From positions 1 to 64,000 of the forward strand of contig JBCDBD010000002.1 in assembly GCA_039184335.1 (NCBI GenBank): 64,000 nt of DNA. The letters are read 5' to 3'. The first letter of the stretch is position 1, and the number at the start of each line of letters is the position of its first letter. The translations under genes were made by a program, and so were the position numbers. The stretch comes from JBCDBD01 sp039184335 (lineage in GTDB: Bacteria > Bacteroidota > Bacteroidia > Flavobacteriales > Flavobacteriaceae). Below, piece after piece: positions 9,341 to 19,056 of the stretch. The notes under the pieces were generated by a model, which did not search any database, was not told the DNA's origin, and was given only the letters and a program-made list of their open reading frames with translations.

Positions 9341-12300
9341 TTATGCCTCGTCTGTATTTCTAACCTTCACATGGTAGAAGACATTGGGTTTGGTTCCAAT
9401 ATGCTCCAACAAGTGATATGCTCTTTCGTCCTCTGCCAATTTTGCAATCATGCTTCCTTCTTCATTGACATCACCAAAATGCATTGCTCCTGAAGCACAT
9501 GCCGCAGAACATGCACAAGCATCATTGAACTCCCCTTCAGCAACAGGTCTTCCCTCTCTCTTAGCCTGTAGTATAATTGCCTGGGTAGATTGAATACAGA
9601 ACGAACATTTTTCCATGACTCCCCTCGAACGTACGGTAACATCAGGATTGATGACCATTTTACCCAAATCATTGTTCATGTGGTAATCAAACTCATTGTT
9701 GTTATTGTACAGAAACCAATTAAACCGCCTTACTTTATATGGGCAGTTGTTTGCACAATACCGCGTACCCACGCAACGATTGTATGCCATATGGTTCTGA
9801 CCTTGCCTACCATGGGAAGTTGCCGCTACCGGGCAAACCGTTTCACAAGGTGCATGGTTACAATGCTGGCACATTACGGGCTGAAAGGCCACTTGTGGAT
9901 TATCAGAAGGGTTTTCCAATCCCAACATTGTATTTCTATACCCGTCGGGAGCATTTTCTTTTTGTTCCGTATCACTGGCAAATGTATCATCAGAAGAATA
10001 GTACCTATCGATACGCAACCAATGCATATCCCTTGAACGCCTAACTTCAAGTTTGCCCACTACGGGTACATTATTCTCAGCATGACAGGCGATAACACAT
10101 GCTCCACATCCCGTACACGCATTTAAATCGATGGACAGGTTAAAATGATGTCCGATAGAACGGTCAAATTCATCCCACAAATCGACTGAAGTTGCTGGAA
10201 CTTCTTCATGGTCCAATGACACTTCAGGCACGGGGTTCCATTCGTGATGCTCTTTGGTATTGAATATCTCCAAAGTGGTCTCTTTGATGATATCACCTCG
10301 GCCCATTAACGTGTTGTGCAATTGTATACAAGCAAATTCATGGATACCAGAAGCTTTTTCAATAGTCACCGATTGTACATCGGAAAATCCTTTGTATAAG
10401 GTGTAGGCATTTACCCCTGTTGCCATTTCAGCTTGAATTCCCGCCTTTTTGCCATACCCAAAGGAAAGTCCGACTGTATTTTTCGCCTGACCTGGCTGTA
10501 TGATGACCGGAACATTTTGCAAAACTGTGCCGTCTACCGTTAGATTCACATAACTACCGTCTAAACCTCCATTGGCCACGTTATAATTCTCCAAGTCCAA
10601 ATCCTCTGCATCAGCCTTGGAAATCGTCACATAATTGTCCCAAGAAACCCTGGAAATCGGATCCGGAAATTCTTGCAACCATGGATTGTTCGCTTGCCGA
10701 CCATCGCCCATACCGACTTTGGAGTAGAGTACCAGTTGCTTTCCAGCACTTGTGGCATTGACCAAGGAACGGACAGCAGCGGCAATAGGAGCGACACTGG
10801 GTACAGTTTCTTCCTCAACGGCCTCAATAGGGGTTACGGTCGAAACCGGCATACTTTCAACCGTAATTGCGCTAGGAACAAATACACCGTCTTGAAGCGC
10901 TTTGTTCCATTCCGCACCTTGTAGGATATCGGTAGCCCAGGTTTCTTTTATATACTCGTAATACGTTTTTTCACTGCCCATCCAGTTTAAGAGGGCAGAC
11001 TGAAATTGACGTGTATCAAACAGCTCGCGAATAACCGGCTGCATTAAACCATAATGGCCTTTCTTAAATTCAGCATCTCCCCAAGACTCCAGGTAATGGG
11101 ATGCAGCGGCCACAAATTGGGAGGCTTGCGCAGTTTCATCATTATTGAATGAAAAACTGACCGAAACATCCACTTTTTCAAGTCCCGCAACAAAATCTGC
11201 TGAATTTGGTAGGGAATAGACAGGGTTGACCCCATCCATGAGCAACATGCCCACACGACCTGAATTCATATCGGCTATCAGCTTTGAAAGCTTCGCAGTG
11301 TCTCCCTGTCTGACATATTTCGGATTTGAAGCATCAAAAGCATCACTTGCCAACAGGGCGTTAATGGCCAAGACCACGGTTTGTGCATTGCTATCGTTAA
11401 GCCCGGAGACAACCACCGCCTTGCTTCCTACTTTTTTAATTTGTGAGGCCAGGTTTTCAACAACCCCATCCACATCTGAGGTACCACCACCGATATTGCT
11501 GCCATTCAATTTACCGTACAACTTGGCCAGGGCAATTTTCTGTTGGGTTGGTGTCATCGGATAACGCTTATCTGCATTGGCACCAGACAATGACATATTG
11601 GACTCTAGCTGGATATGCTTAGACATTTTGCCTTGCTTGGGCACCCTGCCTTTAGCATAACCGGTGTCATAACCTCCACCTTGCCAATCTCCCAAGAAAT
11701 CAGCTCCAAACGAAACGATCAGGTCTGATTTTTCAAAATCATAGTCTGCCAAAGCCCTTTCACCATAAGTCTTATCGAAAGCGTTAAGTGCAGCATCTTC
11801 AGAAATGGCATCATATACCACATGGTTGACGTTTTCACCATACTTGGTCTTGAAATCAGCTAATAGCCTAGCTGTTGAGGGGCTTGCATATGTTTGTGTC
11901 AACAGTGCAATTTGCTTACCAGAACCTTTTAAGACTTCTAGTTTTGCCTTTACACTGGCATCCAACGTGCTCCAATCGACAGGTGTACCATTCTGGCTGG
12001 GACCCTGGATTCTTTTACTATCGTAGAGTGTAAGTACAGAAGCATTGACACGCGCATTGGCACTGCCGTTGACCTTGGCTTCGGTATTGTTTTCTATCTT
12101 GATGGGTCTTCCTTCCCTGGTCTTTACTAAAATACTTGCAAAATCATACCCATCTGCCATGGTTGTGGCATAATAATTCGCCACTCCCGGCACAATACGA
12201 TCTGGCTGAACTACATAAGGAATCGATTTTCTGACCGGGCCCTCACAAGCCGCTATCGAAGCAGCGGCGGTACTAAAGCCAACATATTTCAAAAAATCCC

Positions 12301-12457
12301 GCCGCGAAGTGCTGGAATCTGTTAACCCCTGTTTGTCACCCAAAAATTCGTCTACGGGAATCTGCTCTACAAACTCGTTCTGTTTTAGCCTCTCAACAAT
12401 GGAATCGTCCGGATTGAGTTCCGCTTCACTTTTCCAATACTTTTTGTTTGATGCCAT
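9341..12457 (-). CDS. actB: Alternative complex III iron-sulfur subunit ActB (molybdopterin-oxidoreductase-like, fused ferredoxin domain)
   Basis: ActB is the large peripheral iron-sulfur subunit. Its N-terminal two thirds (about residues 60-720) resembles a molybdopterin oxidoreductase that in this family no longer carries molybdenum. The C-terminal part (about 770-1000) is a ferredoxin-like domain with four cysteine groups: CTGCGACVIAC, CQHCNHAPCETVC, CVGTRYCANNC and CSFC with CACSAAC. These would hold one [3Fe-4S] and three [4Fe-4S] clusters by family knowledge. A Tat-like motif SRRDFLK lies at about residue 52 rather than at the extreme N-terminus, matching the known Tat-variant of these proteins. 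The gene lies 31 bases after actA. Confidence 0.95.
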   Translation of the reverse strand: MASNKKYWKSEAELNPDDSIVERLKQNEFVEQIPVDEFLGDKQGLTDSSTSRRDFLKYVGFSTAAASIAACEGPVRKSIPYVVQPDRIVPGVANYYATTMADGYDFASILVKTREGRPIKIENNTEAKVNGSANARVNASVLTLYDSKRIQGPSQNGTPVDWSTLDASVKAKLEVLKGSGKQIALLTQTYASPSTARLLADFKTKYGENVNHVVYDAISEDAALNAFDKTYGERALADYDFEKSDLIVSFGADFLGDWQGGGYDTGYAKGRVPKQGKMSKHIQLESNMSLSGANADKRYPMTPTQQKIALAKLYGKLNGSNIGGGTSDVDGVVENLASQIKKVGSKAVVVSGLNDSNAQTVVLAINALLASDAFDASNPKYVRQGDTAKLSKLIADMNSGRVGMLLMDGVNPVYSLPNSADFVAGLEKVDVSVSFSFNNDETAQASQFVAAASHYLESWGDAEFKKGHYGLMQPVIRELFDTRQFQSALLNWMGSEKTYYEYIKETWATDILQGAEWNKALQDGVFVPSAITVESMPVSTVTPIEAVEEETVPSVAPIAAAVRSLVNATSAGKQLVLYSKVGMGDGRQANNPWLQEFPDPISRVSWDNYVTISKADAEDLDLENYNVANGGLDGSYVNLTVDGTVLQNVPVIIQPGQAKNTVGLSFGYGKKAGIQAEMATGVNAYTLYKGFSDVQSVTIEKASGIHEFACIQLHNTLMGRGDIIKETTLEIFNTKEHHEWNPVPEVSLDHEEVPATSVDLWDEFDRSIGHHFNLSIDLNACTGCGACVIACHAENNVPVVGKLEVRRSRDMHWLRIDRYYSSDDTFASDTEQKENAPDGYRNTMLGLENPSDNPQVAFQPVMCQHCNHAPCETVCPVAATSHGRQGQNHMAYNRCVGTRYCANNCPYKVRRFNWFLYNNNNEFDYHMNNDLGKMVINPDVTVRSRGVMEKCSFCIQSTQAIILQAKREGRPVAEGEFNDACACSAACASGAMHFGDVNEEGSMIAKLAEDERAYHLLEHIGTKPNVFYHVKVRNTDEA

Positions 12458-12488
12458 ACGATATATTGAAATAACTTCTCTTTAAAAT

Positions 12489-13877
12489 TTAATAGTGGCA
12501 CTTACCACATTCCAACCCGCCCATTTGTGCTGCCGTTAACTCTTCAACCCCATATTTCTTAGACAGCTCTGCATGTATTTTCTCATAATAGGCATTATCG
12601 GCCACTTGAACATTGGTCTCCCTATGGCAGTTGATACACCACCCCATGGTCAAGGGAGAATATTGGTACATGACTTCCATTTCTTCAACGGGACCGTGAC
12701 AGGTCTGGCATTCAATCTTTCCGACCGTGACGTGCTGGGAATGGTTAAAATAAGCAAAATCAGGAAGGTTGTGTATGCGAACCCACTCTACGGGTTGGCT
12801 TTCTCCAGTATACTTTTGGTTTTCCTCGTCCCAACCTACAGCTTTATAGAGTTTCTTGATTTCTTTGGTATAGAATTCGTTGGTGTACCCATTGGCCAAG
12901 TCTTCAGCACTTGGACCTTCAGGATTACCTTGATATTCGTAGATTGACTTATGGCAGTTCATACAGACATTGAGCGATGGAATACCCGAATGCTTTGAAA
13001 CCCTTGCTGAGGAATGGCAATATTTACACTCTATCTTATTGTCGCCAGCATGTATCTTGTGGGAATAATGAATGGGCTGTACAGGGGCATAGCCTTGATC
13101 GACACCCACCTGCATCATCCATGCATAGGCATAGTAACCACTGGACAACAATAAAAAAATCACACTCACCAACACTAGAAACTGATTCTGCACAAAAGCT
13201 TTCCAGATGGGCACACGCGCCTCAGTCTCCTTTTCAAGCACTACACCATTGGCCTCTGCAATACGACGCAAGGTCTTGTTGACCAAAAACAACATAACTA
13301 CCAAAAGACCGAAAACCAAGGCAAGGGCACCAAGAATGATTTCATTCGATATACCGCCCGATCCAGAAGCATCACCACCGGAAACTTCAGTCGCCGCCAC
13401 CGCAACAGCCGGAGTTGGAGGTGGAGCTGCAGTATAGGCCAAAATATCGTCAATATCTGCATTGCTGAGGGTGGGAAAGGCAGTCATTGCCGCTTGGTTG
13501 TATTCCGCATAGATTTCATTGGCATAAGCATCGCCAGAAGCGATAACTCCAGCACTGTTCTTGATCCAAGCATACAGCCATTCCTTATCAAGTCCCTCTT
13601 CCTCCGCCAAACGACTTTCCACATTGGCCAATGCGGGGCCCGTCATTTTTCTGTTCAATGCATGACAAGCAGCGCAGTTCTGATTAAAGAGCTGCTTCCC
13701 TTTTGTGGCATCACCTCCACCCAAAGCCTTGTCACCTTCCGTAGCGGCCTCTTCAGCTACGACTTCTTGCGCAGCAGCGTCTTCTTGTGAAAAAGTAGGT
13801 GTTGAAAAAAGTGGGAGAAGTACTAAACTTAAACCTGAAATCGTTAAGAATTGAATGCGGTTTAAAACCTTTTTCAT
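12489..13877 (-). CDS. actA: Alternative complex III multihaem cytochrome c ActA with extra N-terminal cytochrome domain
   Basis: ActA is the multihaem cytochrome of alternative complex III. The start chosen (ATG of MKKVLNRIQF) gives a signal peptide ending near residue 30; an ATG 15 codons upstream lacks one. The 462-residue protein has six CxxCH sites: CAACH (Cys68), CKYCH, CMNCH, CQTCH, CINCH and the C-terminal CGKCH (Cys457). The first sits in a separate class-I-like cytochrome domain, followed by a Pro/Ala-rich linker and two membrane helices (about 178-200 and 225-250). The other five form the pentahaem ActA core. It is the first gene of the operon, with a candidate promoter 90 bases upstream. 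Confidence 0.94.
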   Translation of the reverse strand: MKKVLNRIQFLTISGLSLVLLPLFSTPTFSQEDAAAQEVVAEEAATEGDKALGGGDATKGKQLFNQNCAACHALNRKMTGPALANVESRLAEEEGLDKEWLYAWIKNSAGVIASGDAYANEIYAEYNQAAMTAFPTLSNADIDDILAYTAAPPPTPAVAVAATEVSGGDASGSGGISNEIILGALALVFGLLVVMLFLVNKTLRRIAEANGVVLEKETEARVPIWKAFVQNQFLVLVSVIFLLLSSGYYAYAWMMQVGVDQGYAPVQPIHYSHKIHAGDNKIECKYCHSSARVSKHSGIPSLNVCMNCHKSIYEYQGNPEGPSAEDLANGYTNEFYTKEIKKLYKAVGWDEENQKYTGESQPVEWVRIHNLPDFAYFNHSQHVTVGKIECQTCHGPVEEMEVMYQYSPLTMGWCINCHRETNVQVADNAYYEKIHAELSKKYGVEELTAAQMGGLECGKCHY

Positions 13878-13966
13878 GTTGACGTAATTTCTATCGAAAT
13901 TTTTGGCACGATAATTACACATAAACCCTAAATAAAGTAGTGTTTACCGCAGCTCAAATTTTGGAA

Positions 13967-13974
13967 CAAAAATA
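13967..13974 (-). promoter_or_regulatory. Candidate -7 element for the act-cta operon
   Basis: On the minus strand this reads TATTTTTG, an exact match to the Bacteroidota -7 consensus TAnnTTTG. No good TTG occurs at the usual -33 distance. It would give a leader of about 80-90 bases before actA. The placement is inference. Confidence 0.45.
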
Positions 13975-14136
13975 AGACATCAGCACTATTTTTAAAATGT
14001 TAAGGGATTGATAATATACAATTTATAATCATTCCAAATAAAAGCGGATTGATATGTTTAAGACACCATGAAAGTTTGTTTAATGCATAAAGAACTATTT
14101 TTACCACATGCAAAACCATCTAATGCAACAAAAGCC

Positions 14137-14508
14137 ATGAAAAACATAATGTTTACAATACTTTCAATAGGTTTCGCCACTTTGGCGAGGGGTCAGGAAG
14201 GTGTGATCTATATTCAACAGAACGAACATATTGATGAGTTGGTAAAAATTTATGGAATGGCCAATTCCAAGTCAGAATTTTATCAGATCCAAGTAGGTTT
14301 TGGCAGCTATCAAAAAGCCCAAAATCTCAAGGCAAAAATTGACCTGGATTTTCCCGACTGGTATTCAAAGATTGAGTTTGAATCCCCTACGTATCGCGTC
14401 AGGCTCGGCAAGTTCAAAAATAAACTTGAGGCAGAGCGAAAGTTCTTGGAGGTAAGAAAAAAGTATCCGAACGCAATGCTGCTGAAACCTGAAAACAGTA
14501 TGCGATAA
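14137..14508 (+). CDS. SPOR-domain exported protein
   Basis: This small exported protein has a signal peptide (MKNIMFTILSIGFATLARGQ) and a SPOR-type repeat domain. SPOR domains bind denuded peptidoglycan glycans and often localise to septa. The domain is seen as YQIQVGFGSYQKAQNLKAK followed by YRVRLGKFKNKLEAERKF, the two beta-alpha halves of the fold. The start is set at the ATG of MKNIM because it begins the signal peptide; an upstream in-frame ATG would add 23 residues of unlikely leader. It is the only plus-strand gene between the act operon and infB, and ends 18 bases before the convergent infB stop. Confidence 0.8.
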   Translation: MKNIMFTILSIGFATLARGQEGVIYIQQNEHIDELVKIYGMANSKSEFYQIQVGFGSYQKAQNLKAKIDLDFPDWYSKIEFESPTYRVRLGKFKNKLEAERKFLEVRKKYPNAMLLKPENSMR

Positions 14509-14526
14509 GCATGCAATCTTATTTTT

Positions 14527-17208
14527 TTAAAGTTTCTTTTTCACAGCTATCTCTTGGAAAGCCTCTACCGTGTCGCCTTCTTTGATATCGTTGTAATTTT
14601 TGATCTGCAAACCACAATCATATCCTTTCGATACTTCTTTAACATCGTCTTTGAACCGTTTCAGGGATGCCAGTTCACCTGTAAAAATGACCACACCGTC
14701 ACGTATCAGCCTTATCTGCGAATTCCTAAAGATTTTTCCACCTGTCACCATACAGCCCGCTATTGTCCCTACTTTTGATATTTTGAACGTTTCACGGATT
14801 TCAGCATTACCGGTAATCTCTTCTTTCATTTCAGGCGACAGCATACCTTCCATCGCATCTTTTAAGTCGTTGATGGCATCATAAATGATGGAGTAGGTTC
14901 TGATATCAATCTCTTCTTTTTCTGCAATATCACGGGCATTACCCATAGGTCGAACGTTAAACCCAATGATAATGGCATCTGAAGCACTGGCCAACAATAC
15001 GTCAGATTCTGTAATTGCACCTACACCCTTGTGAATGATATTCACTTGAATTTCATCAGTAGACAGTTTTTGGAAAGAATCGGTCAATGCTTCCACTGAA
15101 CCATCCACATCACCCTTTAATATGATGTTCAGTTCTTGGAAGTCGCCCAAGGCAATTCTTCTTCCAATCTCATCCAAGGTAATGTGACGCTGCGTTCTGA
15201 CCGATTGCTCACGCTGCAACTGCGATCGTTTTGCCGCAATTTGCTTGGCCTCACGCTCATCGTCAAGCACATTGAACTTATCCCCTGCCTGTGGTGCGCC
15301 ATCCAATCCCAATATCGAAATTGGCGTTGCCGGACCCACTTTCTTGACATTTTTACCACGCTCATCCTGCATGGCCTTGACCTTGCCACTATGGGTGCCT
15401 GCAAGCACATAGTCGCCAATTTCCAGGGTGCCTTCTTGCACCAATATTGTAGAAACATAGCCACGGCCTTTGTCCAAGAAGGCCTCTACGACCGTACCAT
15501 TGGCCAGTTTGCCCGGATTGGCCTTTAATTCCAATAATTCGGCCTCAAGCAATACTTTCTCCAACAGTTCATTCACCCCTTGTCCAGTTTTGGCAGAAAT
15601 ATCATGGGACTGTATTTTTCCTCCCCAATCCTCTACCAGTAAATTCATGCCTGCCAGCCCTTCTTTTATCTTATCAGGATTAGCCGTGGGCCTATCGATC
15701 TTGTTGATGGCAAATACTATGGGCACACTGGCCGCTTGCGCATGGCTAATGGCCTCCTTAGTCTGGGGCATGATATCGTCATCGGCTGCAATCACGATAA
15801 TTGCAATATCGGTCACTTGTGCTCCTCTAGCCCGCATCGCGGTAAAAGCTTCGTGACCCGGAGTATCTAAAAATGTTATTTTTTGACCACTATCCAGTGT
15901 TACCCCATAAGCGCCAATGTGCTGGGTAATGCCACCGCTTTCACCAGCAATGACATTTTCTTCCCTAACATAATCGAGTAGCGAGGTCTTACCATGGTCA
16001 ACATGGCCCATCACCGTAACAATTGGGGCCCTGGGTTTTAAGTCTTCTGGGGCATCTGCCTCAATCTCAATGGCCTCTTCGATTTCTGCAGTCACGAATT
16101 CAACCTCATAACCGAACTCTTCAGCAACGATACTGAGGGTTTCTGCATCCAATCGTTGATTCATGGTCACCATGATTCCCAATGACATACAGGCAGAAAT
16201 AATTTCAGTTGTTGAGACTTCCATCATCGTGGCCACCTCGTTTACTGTAACGAATTCGGTGACTTTCAGAATCTTGCTTTCCAGTTCTTGCTGCTCGAGA
16301 TCCTTTTCTGTTTGCTGTCGATGTTGGTCTCTTTTTTCACGTCTATACTTCGCACCCTTGCCTTTGTTCGACTTACCCTGCAATTTCTCCAAGGTCTCCC
16401 GAACCTGTTTTTGCACTTCTTCTTCGGTTGGCTCTACTTTCGGTGTAGCAAACCGCTGGTTCTGCTTTCTGCCACCCGTATTTCTGCCCCGGTTGCCACC
16501 ACTTTCATTCTGATTGGTACTGGTCTTGCTGACAATTCGCTTTCTACGCTTTTTTCTGTCAGCATTGGAAGTATTGTTATTAGTGCCTGATTTAGGCTCT
16601 TCTTTCTTTTTCTTTGGTTTGTTGAATTGCGAAAGGTCTATTTTGTCTCCAGTGATTTTTGGACCGGAAAGCTTTTGGTACTGGGTAGCTATCGTTTGGG
16701 ATTCTTCAGGCTTTTCAACTTCTTTTTTGACCTCTTTTATCGCTTCTTTTTCCTCTTTTTTTGCTACAAGCTCAACGGGTTCTGGTGCCTTGCTTTCAAC
16801 CTCTTTTGGAGCTTCTGCCACAGGTTTCACGGGCTCTTTTTTCTCTAAATCGATCTTGCCCACTGTCTTAGGACCTGTCAATTCTACTTTGCCCTTTATC
16901 ACTTGCTCAGCAGCAGCATTGCGTCTCTCCCTTGCCAACCTTCGCTCTTCTTGCTCTTGCTCCATTTGAATGCGGAGAGCCTCCTTTTCTTTGCGCTTTT
17001 CTTCTCCGACCTCTTTAGAAGCTACTTTTTTGCTTTTGTCGGTCTGGAATTCATCCAACAGTACTTGATACACTTCGTCGGTAATCTTGGTGGTCGGCCT
17101 TGCTTCTACCTCATGCCCCTGGGACACCAGATAATCCACGGCCCGATCCAGCGAAATGTTCAATTCCCTGAGAACCTTATTTAGTCGTATTGTCGGATTT
17201 TCTGCCAT
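14527..17208 (-). CDS. infB: Translation initiation factor IF-2
   Basis: IF-2 is the GTPase that places initiator fMet-tRNA on the ribosome. The 893-residue product has an N-terminal IF2_N domain (MAENPTIRLNKVLRELNISL), a long charged low-complexity region of Lys/Glu and Arg/Gly/Asn (about residues 60-300), a second IF2_N domain, the G domain beginning with GHVDHGKTSLLD near residue 400 with DTPGHEAF and NKID, and the C-terminal domains II-IV. It is the last gene of rimP-nusA-infB, 42 bases after nusA. Its low-complexity region generates long antisense reading frames, which I regard as non-genes. Confidence 0.98.
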   Translation of the reverse strand: MAENPTIRLNKVLRELNISLDRAVDYLVSQGHEVEARPTTKITDEVYQVLLDEFQTDKSKKVASKEVGEEKRKEKEALRIQMEQEQEERRLARERRNAAAEQVIKGKVELTGPKTVGKIDLEKKEPVKPVAEAPKEVESKAPEPVELVAKKEEKEAIKEVKKEVEKPEESQTIATQYQKLSGPKITGDKIDLSQFNKPKKKKEEPKSGTNNNTSNADRKKRRKRIVSKTSTNQNESGGNRGRNTGGRKQNQRFATPKVEPTEEEVQKQVRETLEKLQGKSNKGKGAKYRREKRDQHRQQTEKDLEQQELESKILKVTEFVTVNEVATMMEVSTTEIISACMSLGIMVTMNQRLDAETLSIVAEEFGYEVEFVTAEIEEAIEIEADAPEDLKPRAPIVTVMGHVDHGKTSLLDYVREENVIAGESGGITQHIGAYGVTLDSGQKITFLDTPGHEAFTAMRARGAQVTDIAIIVIAADDDIMPQTKEAISHAQAASVPIVFAINKIDRPTANPDKIKEGLAGMNLLVEDWGGKIQSHDISAKTGQGVNELLEKVLLEAELLELKANPGKLANGTVVEAFLDKGRGYVSTILVQEGTLEIGDYVLAGTHSGKVKAMQDERGKNVKKVGPATPISILGLDGAPQAGDKFNVLDDEREAKQIAAKRSQLQREQSVRTQRHITLDEIGRRIALGDFQELNIILKGDVDGSVEALTDSFQKLSTDEIQVNIIHKGVGAITESDVLLASASDAIIIGFNVRPMGNARDIAEKEEIDIRTYSIIYDAINDLKDAMEGMLSPEMKEEITGNAEIRETFKISKVGTIAGCMVTGGKIFRNSQIRLIRDGVVIFTGELASLKRFKDDVKEVSKGYDCGLQIKNYNDIKEGDTVEAFQEIAVKKKL

Positions 17209-17250
17209 AAAAACTTTCCTATGCCCTTAAATTCGCTGCTAATATATAGT

Positions 17251-18483
17251 TTAATCTTCAAACTCTTCTTTGAGGATACGTACGACCTCTGCCACGGTTT
17301 CTTCTTCTAAATCGGTACGCTTCACCAAATCATCGACGTCCTGTTCCAAAACACTGCGTGCGGTATCCAGTCCTATCTTCTTGAACTCTTCGATGATCCA
17401 GGCATCGATCTCATCAGAAAATTCGGTCAGTTCCACATCTTCTTCGACGCCTTCACGGAACACATCAATCTCATAACCTGTCAATTGCCCCGCCAAACGG
17501 ATATTGTGCCCCCCACGGCCAATCGCCTTTGAAACCTCTTCAGGTTTTAGATACACCTGGGCGGTCTTTTTTTCATCGTTCAACTTTACGGAGGACACCC
17601 TGGCCGGACTCAATGCCCGGGTCACCATCAATTGGGAGTTATTGGTCCAATTGATAACATCTATATTTTCGTTGCCCAACTCCCTGACGATACCATGTAT
17701 ACGTGAGCCTTTCATACCCACACATGCACCCACAGGGTCAATACGATCGTCGTAGGAATCAACGGCCACCTTTGCTTTCTCACCAGGAATTCGAACTGCC
17801 TTCTTAATGGTGATCAATCCATCGAAGACCTCTGGTATTTCTTGAAAGAACAACTGCTCTAAAAACTTTGGCGAGGTACGCGACATAATGATGGCTGGTT
17901 TGTTTCCCTTAAGCTCTACACTTTCGATGATACCCCTTACATTATCGCCTTTTCTAAAGAAATCGGATGGAATCTGCTTTTCTTTCGGCATGATGATTTC
18001 ATTACCCTCATCATCTAAAAGTATGATGGCCTTATGACGTATATGGTGCACCTCAGCGGTATAGATTTCGCCTTCTAAGTCCTTAAACTGTTTGTAGATG
18101 GTGGTATTGTCATGTTCATGTATCTTGGAAATCAAGTTCTGCCGTAATGCCAGAATTGCCCTTCTTCCCAAATCCATTAGCTTTACTTCTTCAGAAACGT
18201 CTTCGCCCACTTCAAAATCAGGCTCTATTTTTTGGGCTTCTGATAAAGAAATCTCCTCATTTGGTTCTTCAACGGCACCATCTTCAACAACAATACGGTT
18301 TCGCCAAATTTCCAGGTCCCCTTTATCAGGATTAATAATAATATCGAAATTATCATCTGAACCAAACTTCTTTTTCAATGCATTTCGAAACACATCTTCC
18401 AAAATTGCCATCAGCGTTACCCTATCAATAAACTTATCATCCTTAAATTCTGAAAAGGATTCAATAAGCGCCATGTTTTCCAT
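17251..18483 (-). CDS. nusA: Transcription termination/antitermination factor NusA
   Basis: NusA binds RNA polymerase and modulates pausing, termination and antitermination. At 410 residues it has the NusA N-terminal domain (about 1-125), an S1 domain (about 130-200, including GEIYTAEVHHIRHKAIIL), and two KH domains (about 225-350, with VGACVGMKGSRIHGIVREL and AIGRGGHNIRLAG). It ends with a short acidic region and lacks the two acidic repeats found in the E. coli protein, which is normal for this phylum. It follows rimP by 12 bases and precedes infB. Confidence 0.97.
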   Translation of the reverse strand: MENMALIESFSEFKDDKFIDRVTLMAILEDVFRNALKKKFGSDDNFDIIINPDKGDLEIWRNRIVVEDGAVEEPNEEISLSEAQKIEPDFEVGEDVSEEVKLMDLGRRAILALRQNLISKIHEHDNTTIYKQFKDLEGEIYTAEVHHIRHKAIILLDDEGNEIIMPKEKQIPSDFFRKGDNVRGIIESVELKGNKPAIIMSRTSPKFLEQLFFQEIPEVFDGLITIKKAVRIPGEKAKVAVDSYDDRIDPVGACVGMKGSRIHGIVRELGNENIDVINWTNNSQLMVTRALSPARVSSVKLNDEKKTAQVYLKPEEVSKAIGRGGHNIRLAGQLTGYEIDVFREGVEEDVELTEFSDEIDAWIIEEFKKIGLDTARSVLEQDVDDLVKRTDLEEETVAEVVRILKEEFED

Positions 18484-18495
18484 CGTAGTCTACAA

Positions 18496-18957
18496 TTAAA
18501 ATTTTAATACAACTTTTGCTTCTTTGATATCGGAAAAGGCAATCTCTTGTCGTTTTTTTACCATGTGCTTTCCTTTACCAATAGGTTTGGGCTCCCTTGC
18601 TTTCCACTCCAACATAATTACATCTTCATTGGAATAGGCCAATATGCCCTCATATTCATTGGCATCGGTCTTAATCGACAACTTTCTGCCAACATGCTTC
18701 TTGTACTGCCTCGGAATCACCAAAGGTGAAGTCGCCCCTGAAGACGTGACCTCAAGAGAAAAATCTTCTTCTTCACGATCCAACTGATGCTCAATAGCCC
18801 TGCTCACATCCATACAATCATTCAAGCTCACCCCTTGATCACCATCCAAAACTATCTTGACCATATTATCGCCGCCAATCTTAAAGTCAATCAAAAATAA
18901 GTGCCCTCGCTCGAGCAATGCCGTTTTCAGAAGCTTTTCGACTTTTTCCCTAAACAT
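18496..18957 (-). CDS. rimP: Ribosome maturation factor RimP
   Basis: RimP assists 30S subunit maturation. The 153-residue product fits the family in length and has the N-terminal alpha/beta domain, with VKIVLDGDQGVSLNDCMDVS, followed by LEVTSSGATSPL and the C-terminal SH3-like domain. It is the first gene of the conserved rimP-nusA-infB operon. A promoter and a hairpin lie in the region immediately upstream. Confidence 0.95.
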   Translation of the reverse strand: MFREKVEKLLKTALLERGHLFLIDFKIGGDNMVKIVLDGDQGVSLNDCMDVSRAIEHQLDREEEDFSLEVTSSGATSPLVIPRQYKKHVGRKLSIKTDANEYEGILAYSNEDVIMLEWKAREPKPIGKGKHMVKKRQEIAFSDIKEAKVVLKF

Positions 18958-18975
18958 AAGAATACCGTAATAAAA

Positions 18976-18996
18976 GAGGGGACTCGAAGTCCCCTC
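18976..18996 (-). promoter_or_regulatory. Terminator-like hairpin in the rimP-nusA-infB leader
   Basis: A nine-base-pair GC-rich stem (GAGGGGACT paired with AGTCCCCTC) with a tiny loop is followed on the minus strand by TTTTATT. It starts about 22 bases after the predicted transcription start and ends about 18 bases before rimP, so it lies in the leader and looks like an attenuator. It could instead end transcripts from the cyclase gene upstream. Confidence 0.6.
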
Positions 18997-19025
18997 ATGA
19001 ATATTTTTATATCCGTTCAGTGGTG

Positions 19026-19056
19026 CAAAGATATAACAATATTTAGTTTTTTACAA
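19026..19056 (-). promoter_or_regulatory. Promoter of rimP-nusA-infB
   Basis: On the minus strand TTG and TATCTTTG are separated by 20 bases, an exact match to the Bacteroidota housekeeping consensus TTG-N17-23-TAnnTTTG. The predicted start of transcription is near 19018, giving a leader of about 60 bases that contains the hairpin at 18976-18996. Confidence 0.75.

Noticed and set aside
16514..16969. A long plus-strand open frame inside infB
   Set aside because: It is antisense to the low-complexity Lys/Glu-rich segment of IF-2, which avoids stops on the opposite strand. Its Ser/Phe-rich composition and lack of any family resemblance mark it as a shadow.
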